Assembly: GCF_030580855.1 (NCBI RefSeq)
Contig: NZ_JAUQOP010000011.1
Coordinates: 62,001-126,000 of the forward strand
Reading direction: 5' to 3'
DNA from: Pseudomonas citrullilanati
GTDB taxonomy: Bacteria > Pseudomonadota > Gammaproteobacteria > Pseudomonadales > Pseudomonadaceae
Length of the DNA: 64,000 nucleotides
Shown piece after piece: positions 7,315 through 15,699 of this stretch (within the stretch, counting starts at the first letter, position 1; every line of letters begins with the position of its first letter). The position numbers and the translations under genes are program-made. A model generated the notes under the pieces. The model searched no databases. It was not told where the DNA came from and saw only the letters and a program-made list of their open reading frames with translations.

Positions 7315-10300
7315 ATGGGATTACTTGCAAGTAAATATCGTGCGCTACAACCTACCTTTGAGTATCTGACAGATAAAGTTGTGCTTGCTCAAGCCTGGAA
7401 AAAGGCGCATCAGTATATTCGGTCGACGAATTGGTACGCTGACAACTTTGAGCTCGATAGGTCTGCACTAGATCTAGATGAACGTCTCAATCATTGGATT
7501 GCAGAATTAAAGAGCCCTGAATTTTCTTTCGACGCATTACGGCTAGTGCCTGCGCCTAAAGCTGAGCGTTGGGCTTTTATTAAGGCTCAAGATCTAAATG
7601 TATTAGATATGGTGTTGCACGATTGGACTTTTGATGCATCAGAAACTTATACTCATAGATGGTCTCCCGAGGCAAAAAAACCGAAACCACTTAGACCTTT
7701 AGCCCATGTTTCCATTCGTGATCAATGCTTACTGATGGCACTCATGATGTGCTTGGTAAATAAGGTCGAATCTAGTCAAGGTAATGCGGCTACACCTCTA
7801 AATGAAGTCCACCAGAAAAAAATAGTGAATTATGGTAATCGCCTCTATTGTCAATTCAAGGACTCTGATGCGACATTCGCATGGGGTAACAGTACGAGCT
7901 ATAGTAAGTACTTTTCGGATTACCAAAAATTCCTTGCCAGGCCTTTATATTTTGGAGCGGAGGCGCTGCAGCAGAAGCACAAGGGGCAACAAGTCTTTGA
8001 AGTTCATTTAGATATAGCTAAGTTTTACGATAATATAGATCGTAACAAGTTAGTGTCTGGTATTCGAGACCTGTGTGATAACAATCAAGATCCGATCGTT
8101 GAGCGGTTGCTAGAAAGCCTTGTTAGTTGGAAGTGGGACGCAGCTAGTCCAGCTATTTATGAAGAAGTATGCAAAAGTGATCAAGAAAATATTCCAAGTG
8201 GGATCCCGCAGGGCTTGGTTGTGGGTGGTTTTCTAGCGAATATTTATCTTTTGAATTTTGATGAGGTAGCTCAGGTTCTAATAGGTCAAGATCTTTCGGA
8301 TAAAATCCGTCTTGTAGATTACTGTCGCTATGTCGACGATATGAGATTGATTCTGTTAGTGGACGACGGTATTCGTTCGGAAGAAATTAGGTCTGTGATT
8401 GATGAAAAGATAGGTTGCTATCTTCTAGCGCTTGGCCTGAAATTCAATCATGATAAGACTAAAGTAGAGAAGTTTATATATAAGCGTTCTGGAATTTCTA
8501 CGAAACTTAAGGATATTCAAAGCAAGGTCAGCGGCCCGTTATCTGCCTCGGAAGTAGATGAGCAGCTTGGTCATCTGGAGGGACTGATTGGTCTGGCGGA
8601 CAGTCTGCGAGACTCCCAAACTGATCAGGATAACACCAACCCGCTTGCAATTATCGAAGCGCCTAGTAATGACGTTCGTGATGACACGCTGTTACGATTT
8701 TCGGCTAATAAGATTCATTCCTTGTTGAAGCAAAAGCGAAGTTTTTTTTCGCAAGAACTAGATGAAAATGGTAACCCTAAACCAGGAACCTGGGATTACC
8801 TACAGGAAAGGATGGCCCGAAAATTTATTTCATGTTGGAGTAAAGATCCATCTTTAACTCTTTTGTTGAAAAAAGGATTAGAACTATTTCCAGATAAGCG
8901 AGTCCTGAAGCCTGTGTTGGGTCAGCTAATGTCGGTCGCTCAGCGTGAGGCTGAAGTCCACCAACAGCAAGTTGCTCAATATTGTTTGGGGGAGATTTTT
9001 CGTCATGCGGCAACAGTAATACACACAAAAGATAAATGGACATTTCCAGCGCATGCTGACACAAATGGTTTTTTTGAGCACCTGCAAAATCTAGCGGTAA
9101 ATATCATTTCTTCTTCGTCTGCTCATAAAAATCTTATTGATCAGGCAATGTTTTATTGCTTGGTTAGAAATGACTCTCCCTTAGATCAAGATACAAGTAG
9201 TGATGATTTTAATGTCATTACAAAGATGATGAAGGGATATCGTAATATTTCAGCAAAAATGAGTGCCGCCGATTTTGTGGCAAATGCACTTCTATCCTAT
9301 CAGTTGTCGTGTGATAAGGGATTGGTTGTTCGTGCTGTCAGTTGTTTGCTAGAAAAGGCTTTTGCAAAGGTTTTTCCTTTGCCTGCCGGTAGTCTATGTA
9401 GATTAGATGTAAAAATATTTTGCAAAAAAATAGCTGTTGAGTCACCAGCTTTTTTGTCTGCCTTAGCTGATTATGCGAAAAATAACGATTGCCGTTGGAT
9501 ATCTGAATGCAAAGACGTTATGGAAAAGGCCGGCCTATTTCAGTTGGCCATTACCGGCGACCTTAACCGTTTTAATGGAAAGCCTATTTCATTACTTGGG
9601 GTTGTCAAAAGGTCAGATAATCCGTTTGCACATGAGAATTCCGCTCTTGCTTTGTTGCAGGCGTTGCTGAGTGGTGGTGACTTCGATTGTGAATTGGATT
9701 CTTTAACTGAATATTCGTTAGATCTCATTTCTAATATTGATCTAGGGAAGTGTACGATAACATGCTCAAACTGGGGCAAGATTCAGTCGTTGGATGTTCG
9801 ATTCAGTATCGTGATTGACTTCGATGAAGATCCGATATTTCCTTTGCCGGAATGGATCGAGGAAAATCACAAGCCTCTATACAGGTTAGGCATCTTCCTC
9901 CGTAGTTGCTTAATGGGAAATGTTGACTGGTCTTCAATGAGCTCTGCTGACTCAAGTCAGGCTCGATATATAGGTTTGAGATCGAGTTTTGTGAAGCGTC
10001 AGTTAGGCATGATGCACTCTCCTGAAGCTTTGAATGGTGAGACGGCACCTATGTCTAACTGGGTTTCCAGTCTTTTGTTTGCTTTACTGCAATGGCCGGG
10101 AACCAATTTGCACGAGGGGAATTATGAATGGCCAAAAATTTGGGATATTAAATCCCTTCAGAAATTAACAATTGAGCGCTTGAGGTATCAGAAGAAACTA
10201 TTCTGTACGATGACAGGTATTCCTGCATATGTAGAAAGATTTAGCTTTGATTGGCAGAAAGACAAGAAGTCACTAAAGGTTGTTATGGTCCAATCTTTGT

Positions 10301-11127
10301 TGCCATTGAAGGGCGACTTCCAAGAGCATGGGCTTATGTTGGATACACCAAAATATAGGTCCAGACACCGTAGGCACATAGCTTCTGTTGCTGAGTTAAT
10401 TTTACACAAAGCTCATAGTCAGCGTAGTATTGATGATCTTAACTACAAAGATAGTAGTATAGATCTTATAATTTGGCCAGAATTATCAGTTAGTGAACAA
10501 GATGTTGATATTTTGCATCAGCTCGCGAATAAAACTGGGGCAATGATCTTTACAGGTTTAACTTTTATGAAGCTTCATGGGGTGGAGGGGCCTAATAATG
10601 TAGCAAAATGGCTCATACCTCAAAAGCTTTCAGCGGGTAAGAAATTTATAAGTAGGCTTCAAGGTAAGTTTAATATGATGAAGGACGAAGTAGGCAAGGT
10701 GAAACCTTGGCGTCCTTATCAGCTGTTAATTGAGTTAGTTCACCCGGCTTTTCCGAAGGATAAAGGATTTACGCTCTCGGGGTCAGTATGCTACGATGCT
10801 ACTGATATAAAGATTAGTGCTGACTTGAAAGATAAGTCGGATGCATACTTGGTCGTTGCATTGAATCAAGATGTGACCACATTTGACTCAATGGTGGATG
10901 CTTTGTATTATCATATGTACCAGCATGTTGCGCTGGTTAATACTGGAGAGTTTGGCGGTTCGGTTGCAAAGGCGCCATATAAAGAGCGCTATGATAAACT
11001 TGTAACTCATGTTCATGGTTCTAATCAAGTGTCGATATCTTCTTTTGAAATGAACATGTTTGATTTTCGCAGCGTTGGGTCTAGTTATAGGTCTGGTAAA
11101 AAGGTAAAAACTAAACCTGCAGGGTGA
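7315..11127 (+). CDS. drt1: Reverse transcriptase-nitrilase fusion, DRT type 1 (UG1)
   Basis: The 1270-residue protein joins an N-terminal reverse transcriptase to a C-terminal nitrilase-fold domain. RT motifs: D233 in 'HLDIAKFYDNID', 'IPSGIPQGLVVGG' (293-305) and the YVDD active site (339-342). A long middle region (about 400-1000) is without recognisable motifs. The nitrilase part shows the catalytic Glu in 'WPELS' (E1056) and Cys in 'GSVCYDAT' (C1159), followed by 'VALNQDVTTFD'. RTs of the unknown group UG1 with this architecture are the anti-phage DRT1 systems, single-gene defences whose product makes DNA when phage enters. There is no maturase domain and no retron-like RNA. ATG 7315 is used because the ATG at 7308 runs into a stop at once. 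Codon use is A+T-rich. It lies between the toxin cassette and the recombinase genes. Confidence 0.88.
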   Translation: MGLLASKYRALQPTFEYLTDKVVLAQAWKKAHQYIRSTNWYADNFELDRSALDLDERLNHWIAELKSPEFSFDALRLVPAPKAERWAFIKAQDLNVLDMVLHDWTFDASETYTHRWSPEAKKPKPLRPLAHVSIRDQCLLMALMMCLVNKVESSQGNAATPLNEVHQKKIVNYGNRLYCQFKDSDATFAWGNSTSYSKYFSDYQKFLARPLYFGAEALQQKHKGQQVFEVHLDIAKFYDNIDRNKLVSGIRDLCDNNQDPIVERLLESLVSWKWDAASPAIYEEVCKSDQENIPSGIPQGLVVGGFLANIYLLNFDEVAQVLIGQDLSDKIRLVDYCRYVDDMRLILLVDDGIRSEEIRSVIDEKIGCYLLALGLKFNHDKTKVEKFIYKRSGISTKLKDIQSKVSGPLSASEVDEQLGHLEGLIGLADSLRDSQTDQDNTNPLAIIEAPSNDVRDDTLLRFSANKIHSLLKQKRSFFSQELDENGNPKPGTWDYLQERMARKFISCWSKDPSLTLLLKKGLELFPDKRVLKPVLGQLMSVAQREAEVHQQQVAQYCLGEIFRHAATVIHTKDKWTFPAHADTNGFFEHLQNLAVNIISSSSAHKNLIDQAMFYCLVRNDSPLDQDTSSDDFNVITKMMKGYRNISAKMSAADFVANALLSYQLSCDKGLVVRAVSCLLEKAFAKVFPLPAGSLCRLDVKIFCKKIAVESPAFLSALADYAKNNDCRWISECKDVMEKAGLFQLAITGDLNRFNGKPISLLGVVKRSDNPFAHENSALALLQALLSGGDFDCELDSLTEYSLDLISNIDLGKCTITCSNWGKIQSLDVRFSIVIDFDEDPIFPLPEWIEENHKPLYRLGIFLRSCLMGNVDWSSMSSADSSQARYIGLRSSFVKRQLGMMHSPEALNGETAPMSNWVSSLLFALLQWPGTNLHEGNYEWPKIWDIKSLQKLTIERLRYQKKLFCTMTGIPAYVERFSFDWQKDKKSLKVVMVQSLLPLKGDFQEHGLMLDTPKYRSRHRRHIASVAELILHKAHSQRSIDDLNYKDSSIDLIIWPELSVSEQDVDILHQLANKTGAMIFTGLTFMKLHGVEGPNNVAKWLIPQKLSAGKKFISRLQGKFNMMKDEVGKVKPWRPYQLLIELVHPAFPKDKGFTLSGSVCYDATDIKISADLKDKSDAYLVVALNQDVTTFDSMVDALYYHMYQHVALVNTGEFGGSVAKAPYKERYDKLVTHVHGSNQVSISSFEMNMFDFRSVGSSYRSGKKVKTKPAG

Positions 11128-11136
11128 GCTGGCTTG

Positions 11137-11418
11137 TTATAGGATGTTTTTAAAGGCGTTTTGTTTTTCAAGGCGCTTTACTATTAATCTGATGGTGATT
11201 TTATAGTAATTCCAAGTGGCTTCGCTTCGGCCATTTCTTTTGTTTGCAAGAAACCAAGCAATATGTTTGCGTTTCCAGGCCCATGGATTATCTCTACTCC
11301 ACCGCTCAGCGATTGCTGCTTGAATTGTCTTCGCCTGGCAAATGTGGCGTTGGCGGGTGGAGTAAGAACCGGTCAAAACGCTTGCCAGGAATAGGTCCAT
11401 GTCGAATGGCTTACTCAT
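11137..11418 (-). CDS. Small protein coupled to the second recombinase
   Basis: A basic 93-residue protein ('WAWKRKHIAWFLANKRNGRS', then 'WNYYKITIRLIVKRLEK') whose ATG overlaps the stop of the recombinase gene upstream by four bases. It has no known motif I can name. Size, basicity and the helical pattern recall the core-binding (SAM-like) N-terminal domain of tyrosine recombinases or a DNA-binding directionality factor. Its constant coupling to the recombinase suggests a role in excision or integration. It converges on the reverse transcriptase gene with a gap of nine bases. Confidence 0.65.
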   Translation of the reverse strand: MSKPFDMDLFLASVLTGSYSTRQRHICQAKTIQAAIAERWSRDNPWAWKRKHIAWFLANKRNGRSEATWNYYKITIRLIVKRLEKQNAFKNIL

Positions 11419-12395
11419 GCGCGCCCTCCAATGTAGGCAGCTACCACATCGACTCGACCGTGCCCCAGTTCATAGCTGATTTGCCTTCGTGCCTCACGAT
11501 TAAGGTTCTTATCTACGAGGTAATACTGGCCTCCGTTGATAGGGGCACGGTGTTGGGTGATTTGTTCATAGCGCTCACATGCGTATGCCGCTCGCAGCTC
11601 ATGGAAGCCTTTTAGGTTGTGTGCATGCAGGATGCACCGCACAGGGCGGATGATTTTTTGCAGAAAATTCAGATAGCTTTCGTGTGGCGCAATTAGGTTG
11701 TGGCTACCAGCAGGCGACACCTGCCGTGCAAACCCAAGCGCACCTTGAATATGGTCGTCCACCGCAATCCAACGCGGTGCCGAAGCGCCGGAACGACCGC
11801 CTTTGGTGCCATCCTGAATATTAATTCTGCCTAGGTCGTTAGCCTCACGGGTTAGCCGTGGCAGGTCAGCCAAGATGGTCTCACGCAGGCGCATGCCTGT
11901 GGCTCGCGCCAACAATACGATCGCGGCGGCCCGTCTCTGGTCGCGACTGCAAAGCGCATCGACGATCTGCTCAACCTGTTTGCGATTCTGGCCCTGAGGG
12001 ACTGCGTGACGAACCCCGCTGCGCTGCATACCCAATGCCTTGCTCGGACTTGGCAGTTTCACATGGTGATCACCGCGAAGCGCTGCCATGGTCCTGTTAA
12101 CGCTGGATAGGCGGTTTTGCGCGGTGCTGACGGCGAGATCACCACGCCTAACAATGTCGCGCAGATACGCCGCATAGTCGGCCAATACCTTTCGATCAAT
12201 CTGCCGTGCATCATTGATACCGGGCCCCTGTTCGGAGCGGCACCACTTAACGAATGACTGCCACCGATCACAGTGTGCCTTCACAGTGCCGTAGTGGCCG
12301 CCGCCGAACATGTCTTTCAGCGCCTGCGGTCCTGCGTAGCTCAATTGTCTGCCGTAACCGAAATTACGACCATCGCGTCTACCCACCAATGCCAT
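11415..12395 (-). CDS. Tyrosine recombinase of the integrase-domain (Integrase_1) family
   Basis: The 326-residue product has a core-binding N-terminal half and a catalytic C-terminal half: Arg in 'LARATGMRLRETIL', 'GTKGGRS' with the likely Lys, HxxR in 'FHELRAAYACERY', His in 'YELGHGRVDV' and the nucleophile Tyr in 'VAAYIGG'. This family is common in Pseudomonas islands as a second recombinase and differs from the P4-type integrase nearer ssrA. The start ATG at 12395 (MALVGRR) is preceded by GAGGTG at good spacing, better than the upstream ATG at 12440. It overlaps the small downstream gene by four bases. It probably acts on DNA exchange or resolution within the island, possibly at the inverted repeats of the non-coding region upstream. 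Confidence 0.85.
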   Translation of the reverse strand: MALVGRRDGRNFGYGRQLSYAGPQALKDMFGGGHYGTVKAHCDRWQSFVKWCRSEQGPGINDARQIDRKVLADYAAYLRDIVRRGDLAVSTAQNRLSSVNRTMAALRGDHHVKLPSPSKALGMQRSGVRHAVPQGQNRKQVEQIVDALCSRDQRRAAAIVLLARATGMRLRETILADLPRLTREANDLGRINIQDGTKGGRSGASAPRWIAVDDHIQGALGFARQVSPAGSHNLIAPHESYLNFLQKIIRPVRCILHAHNLKGFHELRAAYACERYEQITQHRAPINGGQYYLVDKNLNREARRQISYELGHGRVDVVAAYIGGRA

Positions 12396-12667
12396 ATCGG
12401 TCACCTCATCTGCCGTTCTCCGGTCCTCGCCCCACGTCATCCCGCCAAGAATGTTGAGTGTTATCAGGGATCAAGGCCCCTGCGACCTGTGGGGGAACGT
12501 CCACTACGCAGGACTGGCGGCTCCTTACGTCCGGGAGCAAGGGCATCTCATGATCTGGCCTCCTGAGCACCGTTACCGGTGGGCGGGTGGAGGCAGCATT
12601 GGCTGACGAGACCAGCGCCTGAAGATCCTGAGTCAGGTGCAAGCAGCAATGCGATGACCGGGGCATG

Positions 12668-12684
12668 CCTGACTGTCAGTCAGG
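12668..12684. repeat. 17-bp palindrome
   Basis: CCTGACTGTCAGTCAGG has 8-bp perfect arms around a single base. A related half (CCTGAGTCAGG) lies at about 12630. It may be a recombinase or repressor site. Confidence 0.5.
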
Positions 12685-12820
12685 TGCAGTCCATTCCCTG
12701 GTCTGCGGCACCATCATCTACAGCGCTGTTGCTGGTGACATCGGCGTTTGTCACGCCGATTGTCACGAGGGGGATTGCCGCAAAGCCATATGCGATCAGG
12801 GCTGCAGCAGTGTTAGAAGT

Positions 12821-12851
12821 GCCCGTCTCTTTCCAGAAGAAAGAGACGGGC
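12821..12851. repeat. Perfect 13-bp hairpin
   Basis: Arms GCCCGTCTCTTTC (12821-12833) and its exact complement (12839-12851) enclose the five bases CAGAA. There is no T run after it on either strand, so it is not a standard terminator. Confidence 0.75.
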
Positions 12852-13215
12852 ACAGGTTGGCGCAAGATTCGGCCAAGCGGATAGGTTGCTGCAGGGCAGC
12901 GCAATAGGAAGTGTCGTCTGGCGCACGAAGGCCATGAAATGTAGTTGGCATCCATCACCGGGGAGGTGACCGGGCGAGCTGCCGGATGCGAATCGCCCTT
13001 GGGGAGAACCACCGCGGGAGCGGCGTGACCTTTAAGGTTCGGGTCACCTGGGGTGCTGTCATCGACAGCGCTTGCACGGCCAGTTCTACGCCTGTGGATA
13101 AACCCGGTCAAGGGCCGAGATTCAGCGCTCTTGTGGACGTGAAAAGCGGTTATCCATCGGTGGAATTCCGTGGTAAATCCCGGACAACGTCGTGGCTTTT
13201 AGCTCTTCAAAGTAA

Positions 13216-13260
13216 GGTCCATCCAAACAGGGCGGCTTTGCAGCCCTGTTTGGATGGACC
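13216..13260. repeat. Perfect 18-bp inverted repeat
   Basis: Arms GGTCCATCCAAACAGGGC (13216-13233) and the exact complement (13243-13260) enclose nine bases. It lies about 90 bases beyond the 3' end of the integrase gene. A stem this long and perfect is unusual for a terminator and lacks a T tract. Confidence 0.8.
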
Positions 13261-13347
13261 CGCGCTGAGAAGCGGATAAGCGAGGCTGCTCGCCCTGAAT
13301 ATTGAACGCTCAGTTGTTGTTGCTGCCGTTGTTGCGCCTGCATAGCG

Positions 13348-14604
13348 CTAGCGTATCGGCACCACGTTCTTGTCTCTGACTTGGCCGTATGCTGAGGCGA
13401 GCAGGCTGCCGGTGGCGGCTTTCTGGATGTACTCACTCCACCAGGCCATCATCGGGCGCCGGCGCTCGATGTAGTCGGCTCGGTTGTAGGCGCTCCGCAC
13501 CTCATCCTTGTCGACATGCGCCAGGGCGACTTCGATGAGCTCAGGATCCCAGCCATGTTCATTCAAGATAGTGCTGGCCATCGAGCGCATGCCGTGGCTG
13601 ACCAACCGATCCTGGAACCCCATGCGTTTCAACGCCATGTTGGCCGTTTGACTATTGGCGTGGGTGCGTGGGTTTCTGTCTGCCGGGAAGACGTATTCGC
13701 GATGGCCGCTGTGAGTCTTCAGTGACTCCAACAGTGCGACAGCGTGATCACTCAACGGAATGCTGTGTGGGCGGCGCTTCTTCATCCGCTCCGCCGGGAT
13801 AGTCCAGACACGCCTTTCAAAGTCGATGTCTGACCAGCGAGTAGTTGCCGCCTCGGCAGGGCGAGTCATCGTGTGCAATTGCCATTCGATCAGGCAGCGG
13901 GTCGTGCGTTTGATGCTGGCGTTTGCGATCTCCATCATGAGTTCGGGGAGCTCTTCTGGCGGAAGTGCAGCCATGTTCTCTTTCTTGGGCTTCTTGAATA
14001 CAGCCCTGATGCCGCTGAGCGGGTTGGCGAAGATCAGGCCGGAGTTTACGCCGTAGGTCATGATCTCGTTTAGCCGCTGGCTGAGACGTTTGACTGTCTC
14101 CAGGCTGCCTTTCGCTTCGATTGGACGAAGCAATGCGATCACCATCGGCGCGGTGATCTTCGCGAGTGGTGTCGTCTTCAAATCGGGGAACACGTGCAGC
14201 GTGAGCGACCGCCAGATGTCCTCGGCGTAGGCCGGGGTCACCGAGTCTTTCTTGAGCTCGAACCAGGCGGTGGCCACGTTCTCGAAGGTGTGTTCAGTTT
14301 CTGCGCGCTTGGCTTCATTCAACGTATTGCGCTGCACCTTCGGGTCGATGCCTTGGGCGAGCAACTCGCGTGCATCGACTGCCTTCTTTCGTGCATTCGC
14401 CAGTGACAGTTCGGGATAGGTCCCGAAGCCGATGTTGATGCGCTTCTTGGTCACCGGTTCGCGGTAGTTGAAATTCCACAGCAACGAGCCATTGCTGCGT
14501 ACGCGGAGCTGCAAACCGTCACCGTCCGTGAGGACATAATCCTTGGACGCGGGTTTGACTCCCTTGAGTTGTCGATCGGAGAGGCGGAGGTTTTGAGCAG
14601 GCAT
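13348..14604 (-). CDS. int: P4-type tyrosine integrase of the ssrA island
   Basis: The 418-residue product has the N-terminal DUF4102 arm-binding domain ('LSDRQLKGVKPASKDYVLTD', 'DGLQLRVRSNGSLLWNF') and the catalytic domain with Arg in 'TMTRPAEAATTRW', 'PHSIPLS', HxxR in 'SHGMRSMAS', His in 'ALAHVDKDEVR' and nucleophile Tyr in 'SAYNRADY'. It catalyses insertion of the island at the 3' end of ssrA and, with a helper, excision. The frame stays open to 14790, but ATG 14604 (MPAQNLRL) has GAGGA at the right spacing and is the normal family start. The gene ends of the island and ssrA are about 190 bases away, the usual arrangement. The region upstream contains repeated GGAATACC boxes that may be arm-type sites and could also tie expression to integrase binding. 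Confidence 0.93.
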   Translation of the reverse strand: MPAQNLRLSDRQLKGVKPASKDYVLTDGDGLQLRVRSNGSLLWNFNYREPVTKKRINIGFGTYPELSLANARKKAVDARELLAQGIDPKVQRNTLNEAKRAETEHTFENVATAWFELKKDSVTPAYAEDIWRSLTLHVFPDLKTTPLAKITAPMVIALLRPIEAKGSLETVKRLSQRLNEIMTYGVNSGLIFANPLSGIRAVFKKPKKENMAALPPEELPELMMEIANASIKRTTRCLIEWQLHTMTRPAEAATTRWSDIDFERRVWTIPAERMKKRRPHSIPLSDHAVALLESLKTHSGHREYVFPADRNPRTHANSQTANMALKRMGFQDRLVSHGMRSMASTILNEHGWDPELIEVALAHVDKDEVRSAYNRADYIERRRPMMAWWSEYIQKAATGSLLASAYGQVRDKNVVPIR

Positions 14605-14628
14605 GAGATTGTCCTCAGGCACTGATTC

Positions 14629-14678
14629 GGTATTCCAAAGATTAGCACCGGATGAGGTGGAATACCGCTTGGAATACC
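14629..14678. repeat. Candidate integrase arm-type sites
   Basis: GGTATTCC (14629-14636) and two direct GGAATACC boxes (14659-14666, 14671-14678) stand between int and att. The longer form GCTTGGAATACC at 14667-14678 recurs exactly at 1358-1369, just inside the other att site. Such repeats on both inner flanks are what arm-binding integrases use. Confidence 0.55.
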
Positions 14679-14754
14679 CGAATGGCTGGAACTCAAAAAC
14701 TCTCAAAAGACCGCAAAAGCGCTGGAAGCCGCGTATTTGCTGGCTCGCAGGCAC

Positions 14755-14780
14755 AAAAAAAGACGTCCGTGGACGTCTTT
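14755..14780 (-). terminator. Terminator downstream of ssrA
   Basis: A perfect 10-bp stem (14759-14768 with 14771-14780) is followed on the minus strand by seven T. It lies 12 bases beyond the ssrA 3' end and seems to be brought by the island to replace the terminator left at 1239-1272. Confidence 0.85.
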
Positions 14781-14788
14781 GATTGATC

Positions 14789-14814
14789 ATTTGGTGGAGC
14801 CGGGGGGATTTGAA
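14789..14814. repeat. Proximal attachment site inside the ssrA 3' end
   Basis: This segment covers the acceptor and T-arm end of tmRNA. It matches 1281-1306 in 24 of 26 positions, with an identical first block ATTTGGTGGAGCCGGGG. Confidence 0.85.
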
Positions 14815-15188
14815 CCCCCGTCCGCCAGTACTCCGCTGTCGGTACTACATGCGTAGCCGTGTCTATTAAGTTAACCCTCAGCGACCCGACGGGCAGGGTG
14901 CTTTGGGCGAGTTGTGTAAGTTTTAGCCGCTTCGTCCACAACGTACTGCACGGCGATTCCGTTCTATATGACAATCACTTCGGGTTTACGGACATCCCCT
15001 AATGATTGCTGGACCCGAAGGTACCAGAAGCTCAGGATCTAAGGCTGCTTACGCAGCGATAGCGAATTCCTGGCCGTATTTATCGTCATTGGCAACTATA
15101 GAAGTTGCAACAGTGGATTTACGAGTTCTGTTACCAACTCGGCATGCACCTAGAGTTTCGCAACCAGCGTCGAATCCTAAACGGCCCC
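14792..15188 (-). ncRNA. ssrA: tmRNA (transfer-messenger RNA)
   Basis: The 397-base gene begins with GGGGCCG, which pairs with the 3' CGGCTCC before the encoded ACCA. The T-arm (GGGGGTTCAAATCCCCC-like) sits at the 3' end. The reading frame in the middle, preceded by the usual resume-codon context, gives the tag ANDDKYGQEFAIAA and a TAA stop near 15052. tmRNA with SmpB rescues stalled ribosomes and marks the unfinished protein for degradation. SmpB is encoded at 24514-24996. The gene is the insertion site of the island to its left and remains intact. Confidence 0.95.
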
Positions 15189-15282
15189 GAACCTGTCGCT
15201 CCGTGGATCGGTTGGAGAGACAGGCGTGTGCAGTGTACGCCAATCCGCCTGCGAGGCCAACCCGAAGGTTGGCCTGTGGCGG

Positions 15283-15573
15283 TCAGGAGTTCTTGCCGTC
15301 CTTGCTGACCTTCTGGATCTCTTGCAGCATCTGGGTGGTATCGGTCACGCATTTTTTGGTGGCCGCTTCCGTCTTCTCGTCGCGATTGGCTTTGGCTTGC
15401 TGGAGAGTGTTCGCGAGCCGGCCTTCCAGGTCAGAACCCTGGACTTGGGTTTTGGCGTTCTCGAGGGTGGTGATGTTGGTGTCGCAGAGATTGTCGGTGC
15501 CGCCGGCGGCAAACGAAGACGACGCCATCATGGAGGCAGTGACGAACAGGCCTAGCAGTACAGAGCGTTTCAT
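15283..15573 (-). CDS. Small exported protein, unknown function
   Basis: The 96-residue protein has a clear signal peptide (MKRSVLLGLFVTASMMASSSFA, predicted cut before AGG). The mature part is about 74 residues, rich in Q, K, T and E, probably helical, with two cysteines ('NLCDTN', 'KKCVTD') that could form a disulfide in the periplasm. An AGGAGA element precedes the ATG. It stands alone between ssrA and the lactate cluster. I do not recognise a family; similar small proteins are common in Pseudomonas. Confidence 0.75.
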   Translation of the reverse strand: MKRSVLLGLFVTASMMASSSFAAGGTDNLCDTNITTLENAKTQVQGSDLEGRLANTLQQAKANRDEKTEAATKKCVTDTTQMLQEIQKVSKDGKNS

Positions 15574-15638
15574 GTGTCTCTCCTTGAACTGTGGCGCAGG
15601 CTACGCTGGCCATCAGGACGGCTACCAGTTAGGGAAAG

Positions 15639-15656
15639 GTCCCGCTTTTGCGGGAC
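15639..15656 (-). terminator. Hairpin after the lactate cluster
   Basis: GTCCCGC-TTTT-GCGGGAC lies 43 bases beyond the stop of the D-lactate dehydrogenase gene and is followed on the minus strand by CTTTCCC. It probably ends the lactate transcript, though the T run is short. Confidence 0.5.
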
Positions 15657-15699
15657 TTATCCTGTGGACTGCGGCCGGGCGCCAGGGTTCTATTTTTCT

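Larger units (their letters stand above)
12396..13347. other. Non-coding block with three inverted repeats between two recombinases
   Basis: Nearly 1 kb lies between the two recombinase genes without a convincing gene. Open frames on both strands run through long perfect hairpins and have no family resemblance. It contains inverted repeats at 12668-12684, 12821-12851 and 13216-13260 (listed separately). I have the impression of having seen closely similar sequence beside integrases in other Pseudomonas genomes, which would point to a conserved functional DNA or RNA element. Confidence 0.5.

Noticed and set aside
7315..11127. Group II intron or retron reverse transcriptase
   Set aside because: No maturase or intron domains V/VI are visible, no msr/msd-type inverted repeats are found, and the C-terminal nitrilase domain fits DRT1.
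12680..13111. A 143-codon minus-strand frame with a hydrophobic stretch
   Set aside because: It runs through the perfect hairpin at 12821-12851, has no ribosome binding site and no family resemblance; repeats in DNA explain the frame better.
1..14790. Prophage
   Set aside because: No capsid, tail, lysis or replication genes are present apart from the DUF3987 fragment outside the island.
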